Source of the DNA: DASYXZ01 sp035934315
GTDB lineage: Bacteria > Acidobacteriota > Terriglobia > UBA7540
NCBI GenBank assembly: GCA_035934315.1
Contig: DASYXZ010000138.1
Span: 1-10,114 of the forward strand
DNA: 10,114 bases
Reading direction: 5' to 3'
Of the stretch, positions 1-6,799 are shown piece after piece. The notes beneath the pieces were generated by a model. The model was given only the letters and a program-made list of their open reading frames with translations, searched no databases and had not been told where the DNA came from. Numbering within the stretch: the stretch's first letter is position 1; the number at the start of each line of letters is the position of its first letter. The translations under genes and the position numbers were made by a program.

Positions 1-120
1 CTGTCAACTGCTATTATTGGCAAGCAACGACGCCAAGCTGGCGCGGAAGGCAAACTTAACCTGGCAAAATAAACCTTGACTTGCGGTTCGTGGTAGAATG
101 TTCTGGAACCTGAAAGGCGG

Positions 121-138
121 TTGTGATACGGATCACAA
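121..138. promoter_or_regulatory. CRP/FNR-family operator-like palindrome
   Basis: The sequence TTGTGATACGGATCACAA is a perfect inverted repeat with 7-bp arms (121-127 and 132-138) around ACGG. It contains TGTGA-N6-TCACA exactly, the textbook core recognised by CRP-type regulators. It ends 48 bp before the start codon of the first VWA gene. A further half-site, GTGATCCG, lies at 156-163. The match to the motif is seen directly. That a CRP/FNR-family protein of this organism binds here is inferred. No convincing promoter with good spacing was found, so activation versus repression cannot be decided. Confidence 0.6.
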
Positions 139-186
139 TTCAGTGAACCTGATGCGTGATCCGACGAATCCAATAAGGCGATACCG

Positions 187-1200
187 ATGGCAGGCGAAAC
201 CAAGCGTGCTGCATTTCGGATTGCGATGCTGACAGTGGCCATGGCTGGCATACTGTCCTCCCTGACGCTTCGCGTTCCCGCGAATGAGAAGGGCGCCCCG
301 CCAACTGCTCCCGACAAAACCACCCAAATCATTGTCCGCAAGCCTCCCATTCACACCGCTCCCATTCAGGTGGATGTGAATATGGTGATTGTGAATGTGA
401 CTGTCACGGACCCTTATGACCGCATCGTGACCGGCCTCGACCAGGACAATTTCCAGGTCTTTGACGACAAGGTGGAGCAAAAGATCGCGGCGTTTTCCAC
501 GGAGGATGCGCCCATATCCGTGGGACTGATTTTCGACTCCAGCGGTTCGATGTCAGACAAAATTCAGAAGTCCAAAGAGGCAGCCCTTCAGTTCTTTAAG
601 ACATCCAACCCCCAGGATGAGTTTATGCTCATCAATTTTAATGAGAGGCCAAACCTGCTGGGGAGTTTTACAGGGAAGTTTGAAAACATCGAAGATCGTT
701 TATTGTTTTTGAAGTCAGGCGGCAAGACCGCATTGTTGGACGCCATTTATCTCGGCATCAACGAAATGAAGAAGGCAACCACAAACCGGAAGGCGCTGCT
801 CCTCATCTCCGATGGCGGCGACAATCACAGCCGCTATACTGAGCGGGACATCAAACGCGCGATGAAGGAGTCAGACGTCCAGCTTTACTCGGTGGGCGTT
901 TTTGAACCCTTGTCCTCGCGCGGCCGGACGCCGGAAGAAGCCGGAGGTCCCGGCCTGCTGGCCGAACTTTCCGAGGTTTCCGGCGGACGGATGTTCAGCG
1001 TCGAGAACGCCGATGAGTTGCCCGACATCGCGGAGAAAATTTCCATTGAGCTGCGCAACCAGTACGTTATCGGTTACAAGCCTTCCAACCTCGTTCGTGA
1101 CGGCCGTTGGCGGCGCATCAAGGTGAAGCTGAATCCGCCCCGAGGCCTGCCTCCCCTGCAGGTTTACGCCCGAACGGGATATTATGCGCCAACCCAATAA
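187..1200 (+). CDS. VWFA-related secreted protein (acidobacterial type), first of a tandem pair
   Basis: This 337-residue protein has an N-terminal export signal (charged MAGETKR, then a hydrophobic run to about residue 30), a low-complexity linker, a beta-rich segment (about 62-105) and a von Willebrand factor A domain (about 110-290). The metal-ion-dependent adhesion site is complete: DSSGS at 117-121, Thr181 in GGKTALLDA and Asp209 in LLISDGG. The C-terminus, with NQYVIGYKP and ARTGYYAP, is typical of the 'VWFA-related domain, Acidobacterial' family (TIGR03436 type). These proteins are thought to act outside the cytoplasm by Mg-dependent protein binding, but the partner is unknown. The ATG at 187 follows AAGG at a suitable distance and gives a proper signal peptide; an internal ATG at 226 would cut into it. 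The end overlaps the next gene by 17 nt. Confidence 0.9.
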   Translation: MAGETKRAAFRIAMLTVAMAGILSSLTLRVPANEKGAPPTAPDKTTQIIVRKPPIHTAPIQVDVNMVIVNVTVTDPYDRIVTGLDQDNFQVFDDKVEQKIAAFSTEDAPISVGLIFDSSGSMSDKIQKSKEAALQFFKTSNPQDEFMLINFNERPNLLGSFTGKFENIEDRLLFLKSGGKTALLDAIYLGINEMKKATTNRKALLLISDGGDNHSRYTERDIKRAMKESDVQLYSVGVFEPLSSRGRTPEEAGGPGLLAELSEVSGGRMFSVENADELPDIAEKISIELRNQYVIGYKPSNLVRDGRWRRIKVKLNPPRGLPPLQVYARTGYYAPTQ

Positions 1201-2206
1201 AAATATTTTCACCGTCTTGCTCGAGTGGATCGTGCCCGGGGTAGTGTGTCTCAGTCTGCCCGCCCTCCTCGCCGCGCAGGCCGTCCCACTTCCACAATCA
1301 AAAGGCGGCGAATATAAAATCGGCGTGGATGTCAACCTGGTGGTCCTGCCGGTGAGCGTGGTGGACAAGAAAGGCCGCCGGGTGGAGGACCTGAAGCAGG
1401 ACAACTTTCAGGTTTACGAAGATGGAGCCCCGCAAAAGCTGACGGTTTTTTCCCACGCCGATATCCCGGTGACCATGGGTATCGTGATTGATGATAGCGG
1501 CAGCATGCGCCCCAAGCGCGCAGCGGTGAACGCGGCCGCTCTGACTTTTGTCAAAACCTCGAATCCGCAGGATCAGGTTTTTGTGGTGAACTTTAACGAC
1601 GTTTACTATCTCGATACGCCCGGAGATTTTGCCTCCAACATCGAAGACCTGAATGCGGCGCTTAACAAAATTGATTCGCGGGGCGGCACAGCCCTTCGCG
1701 ACGCCGTCTACGCTTCCATTGACCACTTGAAGCTCGGCAATCGAGACAAGAAGGTCCTGCTGGTGATTACAGACGGCGAGGATAACGCCAGCCGTTATTC
1801 TTTTGAAGAATTGCTGGCCCGCGCGCAGAAATCGGACTCTGCGATTTACACCATTGGCCTGCTGGGCGACGACCAGGAGGGACACTTGTTCAAAATTCGC
1901 AATAGCGAGTCGCGTCGCGCCGCCAAGGTGCTTGAAACTCTCGCCAAATCGACGGGAGGCGAGGCTTATTTCCCCAAGTCGCTCGAAGAAGTGGAATCAA
2001 CCTGCGTTGAGATCGCGCACAACATCCGTAACCAGTACACCCTGGCTTATTATCCCACCAATACCAGTCACGACGGAACCTTCCGCAACGTTCGGGTGGA
2101 TGCCACCGCCCCTAACCGGCATGAAAAGCTGGTGGTGCACACGCGCCTCGGCTATTACGCACCTAAATCTGAACGGGCCTCCACTCCCCCTTCTTCCGGA
2201 CAATAG
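1184..2206 (+). CDS. VWFA-related secreted protein (acidobacterial type), second of a tandem pair
   Basis: This 340-residue paralogue of the preceding protein has the same order of parts: signal segment (about 8-32, ending ALLAAQA), beta segment with QDNFQVYED (72-80), then a VWA domain with an intact MIDAS: D103, S105 and S107 in DDSGS, Thr169 in GGTALRDA and Asp197 in ITDGEDN. Both proteins share KTSNPQD, SRY after the DG(G/E)DN block, IRNQY/LRNQY and GYYAP, so they clearly arose by duplication. The start lies inside the 3' end of the first gene in the +1 frame, and the upstream sequence has only a weak Shine-Dalgarno, which suggests translational coupling. A Ser/Pro tail (about 329-340) follows GYYAP. 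Function is inferred as extracytoplasmic protein binding; the ligand is unknown. Confidence 0.9.
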   Translation: MRQPNKNIFTVLLEWIVPGVVCLSLPALLAAQAVPLPQSKGGEYKIGVDVNLVVLPVSVVDKKGRRVEDLKQDNFQVYEDGAPQKLTVFSHADIPVTMGIVIDDSGSMRPKRAAVNAAALTFVKTSNPQDQVFVVNFNDVYYLDTPGDFASNIEDLNAALNKIDSRGGTALRDAVYASIDHLKLGNRDKKVLLVITDGEDNASRYSFEELLARAQKSDSAIYTIGLLGDDQEGHLFKIRNSESRRAAKVLETLAKSTGGEAYFPKSLEEVESTCVEIAHNIRNQYTLAYYPTNTSHDGTFRNVRVDATAPNRHEKLVVHTRLGYYAPKSERASTPPSSGQ

Positions 2207-2272
2207 AAAAGCCTGACTCGATGCAACCATTCCTGTGATTAAATCCATGGCGGCTTCCCCTCTCTGCCCGGC

Positions 2273-2300
2273 CGCGTTCGCGCAACGCGCAATTTTATTT
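2273..2300 (+). terminator. Possible rho-independent terminator of the VWA gene pair
   Basis: CGCGTT (2273-2278) and AACGCG (2284-2289) form a 6-bp stem with a 5-nt loop, followed after CAA by TTTTATTT. It lies 67 nt after the second VWA stop codon, between convergent genes, and its T-run covers the deoB stop codon (2295-2297). The stem is short, so this is only a moderate candidate. There is no matching U-tract for the opposite strand. Confidence 0.4.
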
Positions 2301-3470
2301 GGTGATCTCACCCAGGAAACTTTTCCCTTTCGGCAAATGCAGTCCGAAGTTTTCCGCAATCGTGGCGCCGATATCAGCTAGGGAGGCACGCGTTCCCAGG
2401 TTGACTCCGCTTCGCACGGCGGCGCCGCTAGCCAAAATCGGAACATACTCGCGCGAGTGGTCGGTGCTCGGTCCCAGAGGATCGCAGCCATGGTCGGCAG
2501 TAATAATCAGCAGGTCGCCGGGTTTTAGCGCGCGCCGCAGAGTTGGAATGTAATCGTCCACTTCCTCAATCGCCCGTCCGTAGCCTTCAATGTCCAAACG
2601 ATGTCCGTAAAGCATGTCGAAATCGACGAGATTGGTGAACACCAGGCCGCGCGTATCTTCTGTGATAGCCGACACGGTGCTTTCGAGCGCTTGCCGATTA
2701 TTTTTGCCTGGCAGCGACTGAGTGATACCACGGTTAAGAAAAATATCTGGAATCTTTCCCACGCCCACCACGTCGAGGCCGAAATCTTTCAGCAAGTCCA
2801 GGAGCATGGGTCGCGGCGGCTCCACGGCATAATCGTGCCGGCGCTCGGTGCGCACGAATGCCCCGGGCGCGCCAAGAAAAGGGCGCGCAATCACCCGCCC
2901 CACGCGGTTCGGTCCGTCGAGAACTTGGCGCGCGATTTGACACATTTGATACAGTTCTTCGATTGGAATAATTTCTTCGTGCGCCGCGATTTGGAACACA
3001 CTGTCACCCGACGTATAAACAATGGGCCGGCCCGTCTTCATGTGTTCTTCACCCAGTTGCTTGAGGATCTCCGTTCCTGAGGCAGGGAAATTACCCAGAG
3101 TCTTGCGTCCGATGGCAGCTTCGAACTTTTCCATAAGATCGGGCGGAAAACCGTGCGGGTAAGTCGGAAAAGGACGGTCCAAAATAATGCCCGCCATTTC
3201 CCAGTGGCCGGCGGTGGTGTCCTTCCCGGGCGAAAGAAGACTTGCCTTTCCGTAGGCGCCCTCAGGCGACGGCGAGGGCTTGAGACCCACGAGCGGCCGG
3301 ATGTTCGCCAAACCCAGGCACACGAAATTGGGCGCGCGCAAACCACGCCGCTCGCAGATGTGTCCCAGCGTATCGCGCCCCACATCGCCATAGTCGGCGG
3401 CGTCAGGCATGGCGCCAATACCCATGCTGTCGCAGACAATCAGGATGGCGCGTTCGAACCGGAGGGTCAT
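2295..3470 (-). CDS. deoB: Phosphopentomutase
   Basis: This enzyme interconverts ribose 1-phosphate and ribose 5-phosphate, and the deoxy forms, linking nucleoside breakdown to pentose phosphate metabolism in the cytoplasm. The 391 residues match the family's usual length. It has the alkaline-phosphatase-superfamily metal core with the small DeoB cap domain: Asp14 (IVCDSMGIGA), the phospho-acceptor Thr85 (GKDTTAGHWE), D285 and H290 (DFDMLYGHR), D326 and H327 (TADHGCDP) and H338 (STDHSRE). Conserved EEHMKTG, YTSGDSVFQIAAHEE and IARPF blocks are present. No residue expected for catalysis is missing. The ATG at 3470 places MTLRFERAILIV exactly at the family N-terminus, although no strong Shine-Dalgarno precedes it. 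It lies 51 nt after the PAP2 gene and may be read with it. No other deo genes are nearby. Confidence 0.96.
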   Translation of the reverse strand: MTLRFERAILIVCDSMGIGAMPDAADYGDVGRDTLGHICERRGLRAPNFVCLGLANIRPLVGLKPSPSPEGAYGKASLLSPGKDTTAGHWEMAGIILDRPFPTYPHGFPPDLMEKFEAAIGRKTLGNFPASGTEILKQLGEEHMKTGRPIVYTSGDSVFQIAAHEEIIPIEELYQMCQIARQVLDGPNRVGRVIARPFLGAPGAFVRTERRHDYAVEPPRPMLLDLLKDFGLDVVGVGKIPDIFLNRGITQSLPGKNNRQALESTVSAITEDTRGLVFTNLVDFDMLYGHRLDIEGYGRAIEEVDDYIPTLRRALKPGDLLIITADHGCDPLGPSTDHSREYVPILASGAAVRSGVNLGTRASLADIGATIAENFGLHLPKGKSFLGEITK

Positions 3471-3521
3471 GAGTTGGATTCTCGTTGTTTCGGAGCTGAT
3501 ATTTCCTGTCCAGTCAAAAAC

Positions 3522-4328
3522 CTAATGCCGCGCGCCGGCCAGCACCACATCCCTGCTGATGAAGTATCCGAGCGCCGCGCCCACAAAAACATCCGACGGG
3601 AAATGCGACTGCAATGGAATTCTGGAGAAACCGACCAGGCTTGCCAGTCCATAAGACACCCACGGCACCCAACGGTGCTTGCGATAGCGCCGGGCGAAAA
3701 TTGTGGCAATGGAAAACGCCGCAATGGTGTGACCCGAGGGAAAGCTGGAATGCTTGCCGAAGACCGAGCCGCGAGCCTCAAACCAAGTGTCAGCAAAATT
3801 GCCCTGGGGGGAAATGTCGCTTGGACGCAACCGCCGGCTCACGTCTTTCATTACCGTACTAAGTACTTCGGCGTCTGCAAATGCCTCGCCCGCGAGCAAC
3901 GCCGTGTGCCGAGCGTAAGTGTCTTTTCGCGCCAGCGCTGCCACATAAAACGATGCCGGAAAGATAGCCATCGCAAGTGAGGTATTACGTCCGCTGAATC
4001 CTTTATTGAAATTATCAAAGCTGTCCGTACGCCGAAAGTATGGAGTGTCGTGTGGGTCAAGCGACACCAGACCGGCGGTGGTGGCTGCAACACCCAGCGC
4101 TGGTTTCCAGTGTTTGCCGCGTACGAGGTCAGCGGGAAAAGTCCATATAGCTTTCTGGTCCTGAATAATGTTGGGGGTAATGAGCCTCCAGGAAACCGCT
4201 CGGTCCGGAGCACTCGTGCCGGTGGTTGACGCCGGCGGAGCAGACGGTTGGAGTTGAGCGCCCAGAAAAACCGCCTGACTCAAGACCCCACAAACAAGAA
4301 GAATCGTCCGTCGTAAAACTTGACTCAT
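3522..4328 (-). CDS. PAP2-family phosphatase (phosphatidic acid phosphatase type 2), exported or membrane-bound
   Basis: This 268-residue protein carries all three signature motifs of the PAP2 / vanadium haloperoxidase superfamily: K-x6-RP (KDVSRRLRP, 161-169), PSGH (197-200) and SR-x5-H-x3-D (SR at 235-236, H242, D246). His200 and His242 are the expected catalytic pair. An N-terminal hydrophobic segment (about 8-24, ending FLGAQ) looks like a signal peptide or anchor, followed by a Pro/Ser/Thr linker (28-43). Hydrophobic stretches around 75-90, 117-133 and 223-235 and at the C-terminus are compatible with membrane association. Family members dephosphorylate lipid phosphates or undecaprenyl pyrophosphate; the actual substrate cannot be read from the sequence. 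No strong Shine-Dalgarno precedes the ATG. It sits between the M48 protease gene (76 nt upstream) and deoB (51 nt downstream), on the same strand. Confidence 0.9.
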   Translation of the reverse strand: MSQVLRRTILLVCGVLSQAVFLGAQLQPSAPPASTTGTSAPDRAVSWRLITPNIIQDQKAIWTFPADLVRGKHWKPALGVAATTAGLVSLDPHDTPYFRRTDSFDNFNKGFSGRNTSLAMAIFPASFYVAALARKDTYARHTALLAGEAFADAEVLSTVMKDVSRRLRPSDISPQGNFADTWFEARGSVFGKHSSFPSGHTIAAFSIATIFARRYRKHRWVPWVSYGLASLVGFSRIPLQSHFPSDVFVGAALGYFISRDVVLAGARH

Positions 4329-4404
4329 GACTGGGGGTATTCGAATTCGTTCCGCATCAGTAATCTTGAAGAAAAAAACGAAACGAAGCTCCGAATCCCA
4401 TGCC

Positions 4405-5826
4405 TCATTTCATCTGAAAACTTCGAACCATATTCTCGAATGTCGGGCGCAAGCTTTGGAAGTCCCGCTCGGGTGCGATGAAAACCATGTACAAGAGTTC
4501 ACCGTCGGATCGCTCCACCGCCACAAGCCAGTCGTGCTCGCGCACCGCCTGGCCGTTCGAATCTTGGAGCGGTGACTGCCCTGTCATCTCGACGCTCTTC
4601 CCCGCTTTGCCATTAACGCGAATATTCTCATCTCGTCCGATCACTTTCAAATTCGGATTACCCTGGCGGAGAGAATCAAGTAGTTGGCGGGTATCATTGT
4701 AAAGAGTATCTGTGTCCTGTGTTGCGTCGGGTTGAAAACCGCTGATGATCACACCATAAGCAACAGCATTTTGGGATACGCCGGCGCGCGGAGCGATGGT
4801 GATGGCGGAATTTGCATCGCCCAAAACTTCCCAGTTCCCGGGATAAGAAACGCGAAAAGCGCTATGATCAAAGGTTTTGAAGTTGCGGCTGGGCATCACA
4901 TCCGCGCGCGTTAATGTGCCACTCGATTGCCCACCGTTGGGCTGCGGTTGCGGTTGCTGCGCGGGCTGGCCACTTGGTGGGGCGCCTGCCATTCCCAGCA
5001 GTCTGCTCTTTACCGCTTCGAACTCAGGACTGTCGGTCTTGCCTTGATTGGGCGGCCCCAGTTTCGGAATTTCCGCATTGACGGCCTGAATGCGATTCCC
5101 CGGATTCGGGTGGTCGGAAAAAAACTGGGCGGTGCGGGCAGGATATTTTTGCGCGATAATTTGGAAAAATTGCGCCATGGCGTGAGGATCATACCCGGCG
5201 TGGTAGAGCACGTACGTGCCAATTGTGTCAGCCTGGGATTCAGCGCTTCGCGAATTGTGCAGCAACACTGAATTGGCGCCAAAGCCAATCCCCATCTGGG
5301 CCAATTGCCCAAGGAGGCTTCCGCTGGAGCCGAGCATCCCGCCTAAAATCGAAAGCGGGGCCTGCGCCAACATCATTTGCGATGCCTGATGAGTCCCGTG
5401 CCGCATCACCACGTGGCCGGTTTCGTGGGCGATCACCCCGGCAAGCTCAGCTTCATTCTGCGCTGCCTCAATCGTTCCGCGGTTTACGTAAATAAACCCG
5501 CCCGGCAACGCGAAGGCGTTGATGTCCTTCGTATTGACCACTTTAAACTGCCACGGGTAATCGGCAGGCAGAGGCTCAAATTGCGTCAAGCGATGCCCAA
5601 GGTTGCTGACGTAGCCAACCACTTGGGGATCATTCAGGAGTGGAAGTTGTTTGTCCGCTTGGGCCGCTGCCTGCTGCCCCGCGGCGATGTCCTGCTGTTT
5701 GGAAAACAGGTTAAAACCTGGTTTCAAGCCAAGCTGATTGGCCGCCTGGACGGCGAGTGCAACACCAGCCGTCACACTCAAGACCACCCTCACTAATAAA
5801 CTTACAACCTTCGTATTGCGCATCAT
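4405..5826 (-). CDS. M48-family zinc metalloprotease, exported, with a C-terminal accessory domain
   Basis: From the chosen start the protein has 473 residues: a signal segment (about 7-29, VVSLLVRVVLSV to AVQA), a helical linker, then an M48 peptidase domain (about 65-255). HETGH (134-138) supplies the zinc-binding histidines and catalytic Glu, and Glu196 in SAESQADTIG is the expected third ligand. DHPNPGNRI (238-246) is also typical of periplasmic BepA/YfgC-like M48 proteins, which degrade or assist folding of envelope proteins. A Gln/Pro-rich linker (about 282-303) leads to a second domain (about 312-473) starting FRVSYPGNWEV, which resembles PsbP/DcrB-like modules. The ATG at 5826 was chosen because GGGGAGGG stands 5 nt upstream and the signal peptide then begins MMRNTK. 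An in-frame ATG at 5895 would add 23 residues unlike a signal peptide. It may be co-transcribed with the PAP2 gene. Confidence 0.92.
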   Translation of the reverse strand: MMRNTKVVSLLVRVVLSVTAGVALAVQAANQLGLKPGFNLFSKQQDIAAGQQAAAQADKQLPLLNDPQVVGYVSNLGHRLTQFEPLPADYPWQFKVVNTKDINAFALPGGFIYVNRGTIEAAQNEAELAGVIAHETGHVVMRHGTHQASQMMLAQAPLSILGGMLGSSGSLLGQLAQMGIGFGANSVLLHNSRSAESQADTIGTYVLYHAGYDPHAMAQFFQIIAQKYPARTAQFFSDHPNPGNRIQAVNAEIPKLGPPNQGKTDSPEFEAVKSRLLGMAGAPPSGQPAQQPQPQPNGGQSSGTLTRADVMPSRNFKTFDHSAFRVSYPGNWEVLGDANSAITIAPRAGVSQNAVAYGVIISGFQPDATQDTDTLYNDTRQLLDSLRQGNPNLKVIGRDENIRVNGKAGKSVEMTGQSPLQDSNGQAVREHDWLVAVERSDGELLYMVFIAPERDFQSLRPTFENMVRSFQMK

Positions 5827-5831
5827 GACTA

Positions 5832-5929
5832 CCCTCCCCGACCAGCCTTTGGATTCCACAAATAATACCCTCCCGTTAATTAAAGATGCAGCCATCGCCC
5901 CCTGTGGACGCAGAATAATTCGGGGAGGG
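5832..5929 (-). promoter_or_regulatory. Leader with Shine-Dalgarno complementary to an upstream CCCTCCCCG
   Basis: Read on the minus strand, CCCTCCCCGA (5929-5920) is perfectly complementary over 10 bases to TCGGGGAGGG (5841-5832), which contains the Shine-Dalgarno of the M48 gene. A second GGGAGGG at 5874-5868, between them, could compete for the same upstream arm. The complementarity is seen directly; regulation of translation is inferred and requires transcription to start upstream of 5929. Confidence 0.35.
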
Positions 5930-5983
5930 CAAAGGAAGATATAGGGCTAACTCCTGAAATTAGATGATGGAAAATCCTGAGGA

Positions 5984-6625
5984 TTACGTTCCGACCTTGG
6001 TGACGATTGCGTCCACCGGCTCGTACATCACCACCCGTTGGGGATGAGATTTCTCAAAGTTGTCGATCAGATTTTCATGACGAAGGGTCAGGCCAATGTC
6101 GTCCCAGCCATTCAACAAACAATCGCGGCGGAAAGGATCAATTTCAAACCTTAACCTGAGGCCATGAGAATCAGTTATGGTGTGGCCTTCAAGATCAGCC
6201 GTCAATTGATATCCCTCGTTCTTTTCGCAGCGGAGAAACAGCTCGTCCACCTGAGCGTCCGGCAGGGTCACAGGAAGGATGCCGTTCTTAAAACAGTTGT
6301 TGTAAAAAATATCGGCATAGCTCGGCGCAATAATCACACGAAAGCCATAATCCAGGATGGCCCACGGCGCGTGCTCGCGGCTTGACCCGCAACCGAAGTT
6401 TGCGCGGGCCAGCAGAACGGACGCGCCCTTGTAGCGTGGATAATTAAGCACGAACTCCGGATTGGGCTTTTCACCCGAGAGATACCGCCAGTCGTAGAAA
6501 AGGGTCCGACCAAAACCTTCGCGCGTCAACGCTTTCAGGAATTGCTTGGGCACCATCTGATCGGTGTCCACGTTCACGCGATCCATTGGCATGACCAAGC
6601 CGGTATGTTTGATAAAGGGTTGCAT
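5984..6625 (-). CDS. leuD: 3-isopropylmalate dehydratase small subunit
   Basis: LeuD is the swivelling small subunit of isopropylmalate isomerase. With LeuC it converts 2-isopropylmalate to 3-isopropylmalate in leucine biosynthesis, in the cytoplasm. The 213-residue length is typical. Family blocks are clear: DRVNVDTDQMVPKQFLK (15-31), FGCGSSREHAPWAI (77-90), PSYADIFYNNCFKNGILPV (101-119) and a C-terminal DxIGLTLRHE segment before the final helix. The ATG at 6625 is preceded by GGAGAGAG at a workable distance and gives the expected MQPFIKHTG N-terminus. It follows leuC on the same strand after an unusually long 174-nt spacer; in many bacteria the two genes abut or overlap. leuA and leuB are not in the window. 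Confidence 0.97.
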   Translation of the reverse strand: MQPFIKHTGLVMPMDRVNVDTDQMVPKQFLKALTREGFGRTLFYDWRYLSGEKPNPEFVLNYPRYKGASVLLARANFGCGSSREHAPWAILDYGFRVIIAPSYADIFYNNCFKNGILPVTLPDAQVDELFLRCEKNEGYQLTADLEGHTITDSHGLRLRFEIDPFRRDCLLNGWDDIGLTLRHENLIDNFEKSHPQRVVMYEPVDAIVTKVGT

Positions 6626-6662
6626 TAATCTCTCTCCAGAGTGCCTACCGAAAGCATTGCAG

Positions 6663-6785
6663 AAGGTTTAAGGGTAAGAGATAAAGTCGAGCCTTTGCCT
6701 TGCTCAATGTGTCACTTTTTTATCAGGCCGAATCTTTCACTCTTTCCGTTTTACCCTTTAACCTTTAACCTTTACCTTTTAACCC
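6663..6785. repeat. Inverted repeat with TTTAACC-like heptamer tract in the leuC-leuD spacer
   Basis: AAGGTTTAAGGGTAA at 6663-6677 matches the reverse complement of TTACCCTTTAACCTT (6751-6765) at 14 of 15 positions, with 73 nt between the arms. The right arm continues into a short tandem tract: TTTAACC (6757-6763), TTTAACC (6764-6770), TTTACC (6771-6776), TTTTAACCC (6777-6785). No coding sequence explains it. It lies wholly between the leuC stop and the leuD start. It could fold as a long hairpin in the leuCD transcript, or be a remnant of a dispersed intergenic repeat. Confidence 0.6.
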
Positions 6786-6799
6786 TCATCCTCAACACT

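Noticed and set aside
76..99. TTGACT (76-81) and TAGAAT (94-99) as a promoter for the VWA genes
   Set aside because: The spacer is only 12 bp, too short for sigma-70; an ECF-type reading from GGAACC (105-110) lacks a clear -10.
3153..3980. Long + strand open frame (275 codons) opposite deoB and the PAP2 gene
   Set aside because: It lies antisense across two genes with complete catalytic motifs and has no recognisable domain; high-GC codon bias readily opens such frames.
4329..4404. Seven-T run (minus strand) between the M48 and PAP2 genes as a terminator
   Set aside because: No stable stem precedes the T-run, so co-transcription of the two genes remains open.
5827..5895. N-terminal extension of the M48 protease to an ATG at 5895
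   Set aside because: The added 23 residues push the signal peptide inward, while a strong Shine-Dalgarno sits directly before ATG 5826.
5973..5985. AATCC-TGA-GGATT hairpin at the leuD stop as a terminator
   Set aside because: Only a 5-bp AT-rich stem with a short T-run; too weak to call.
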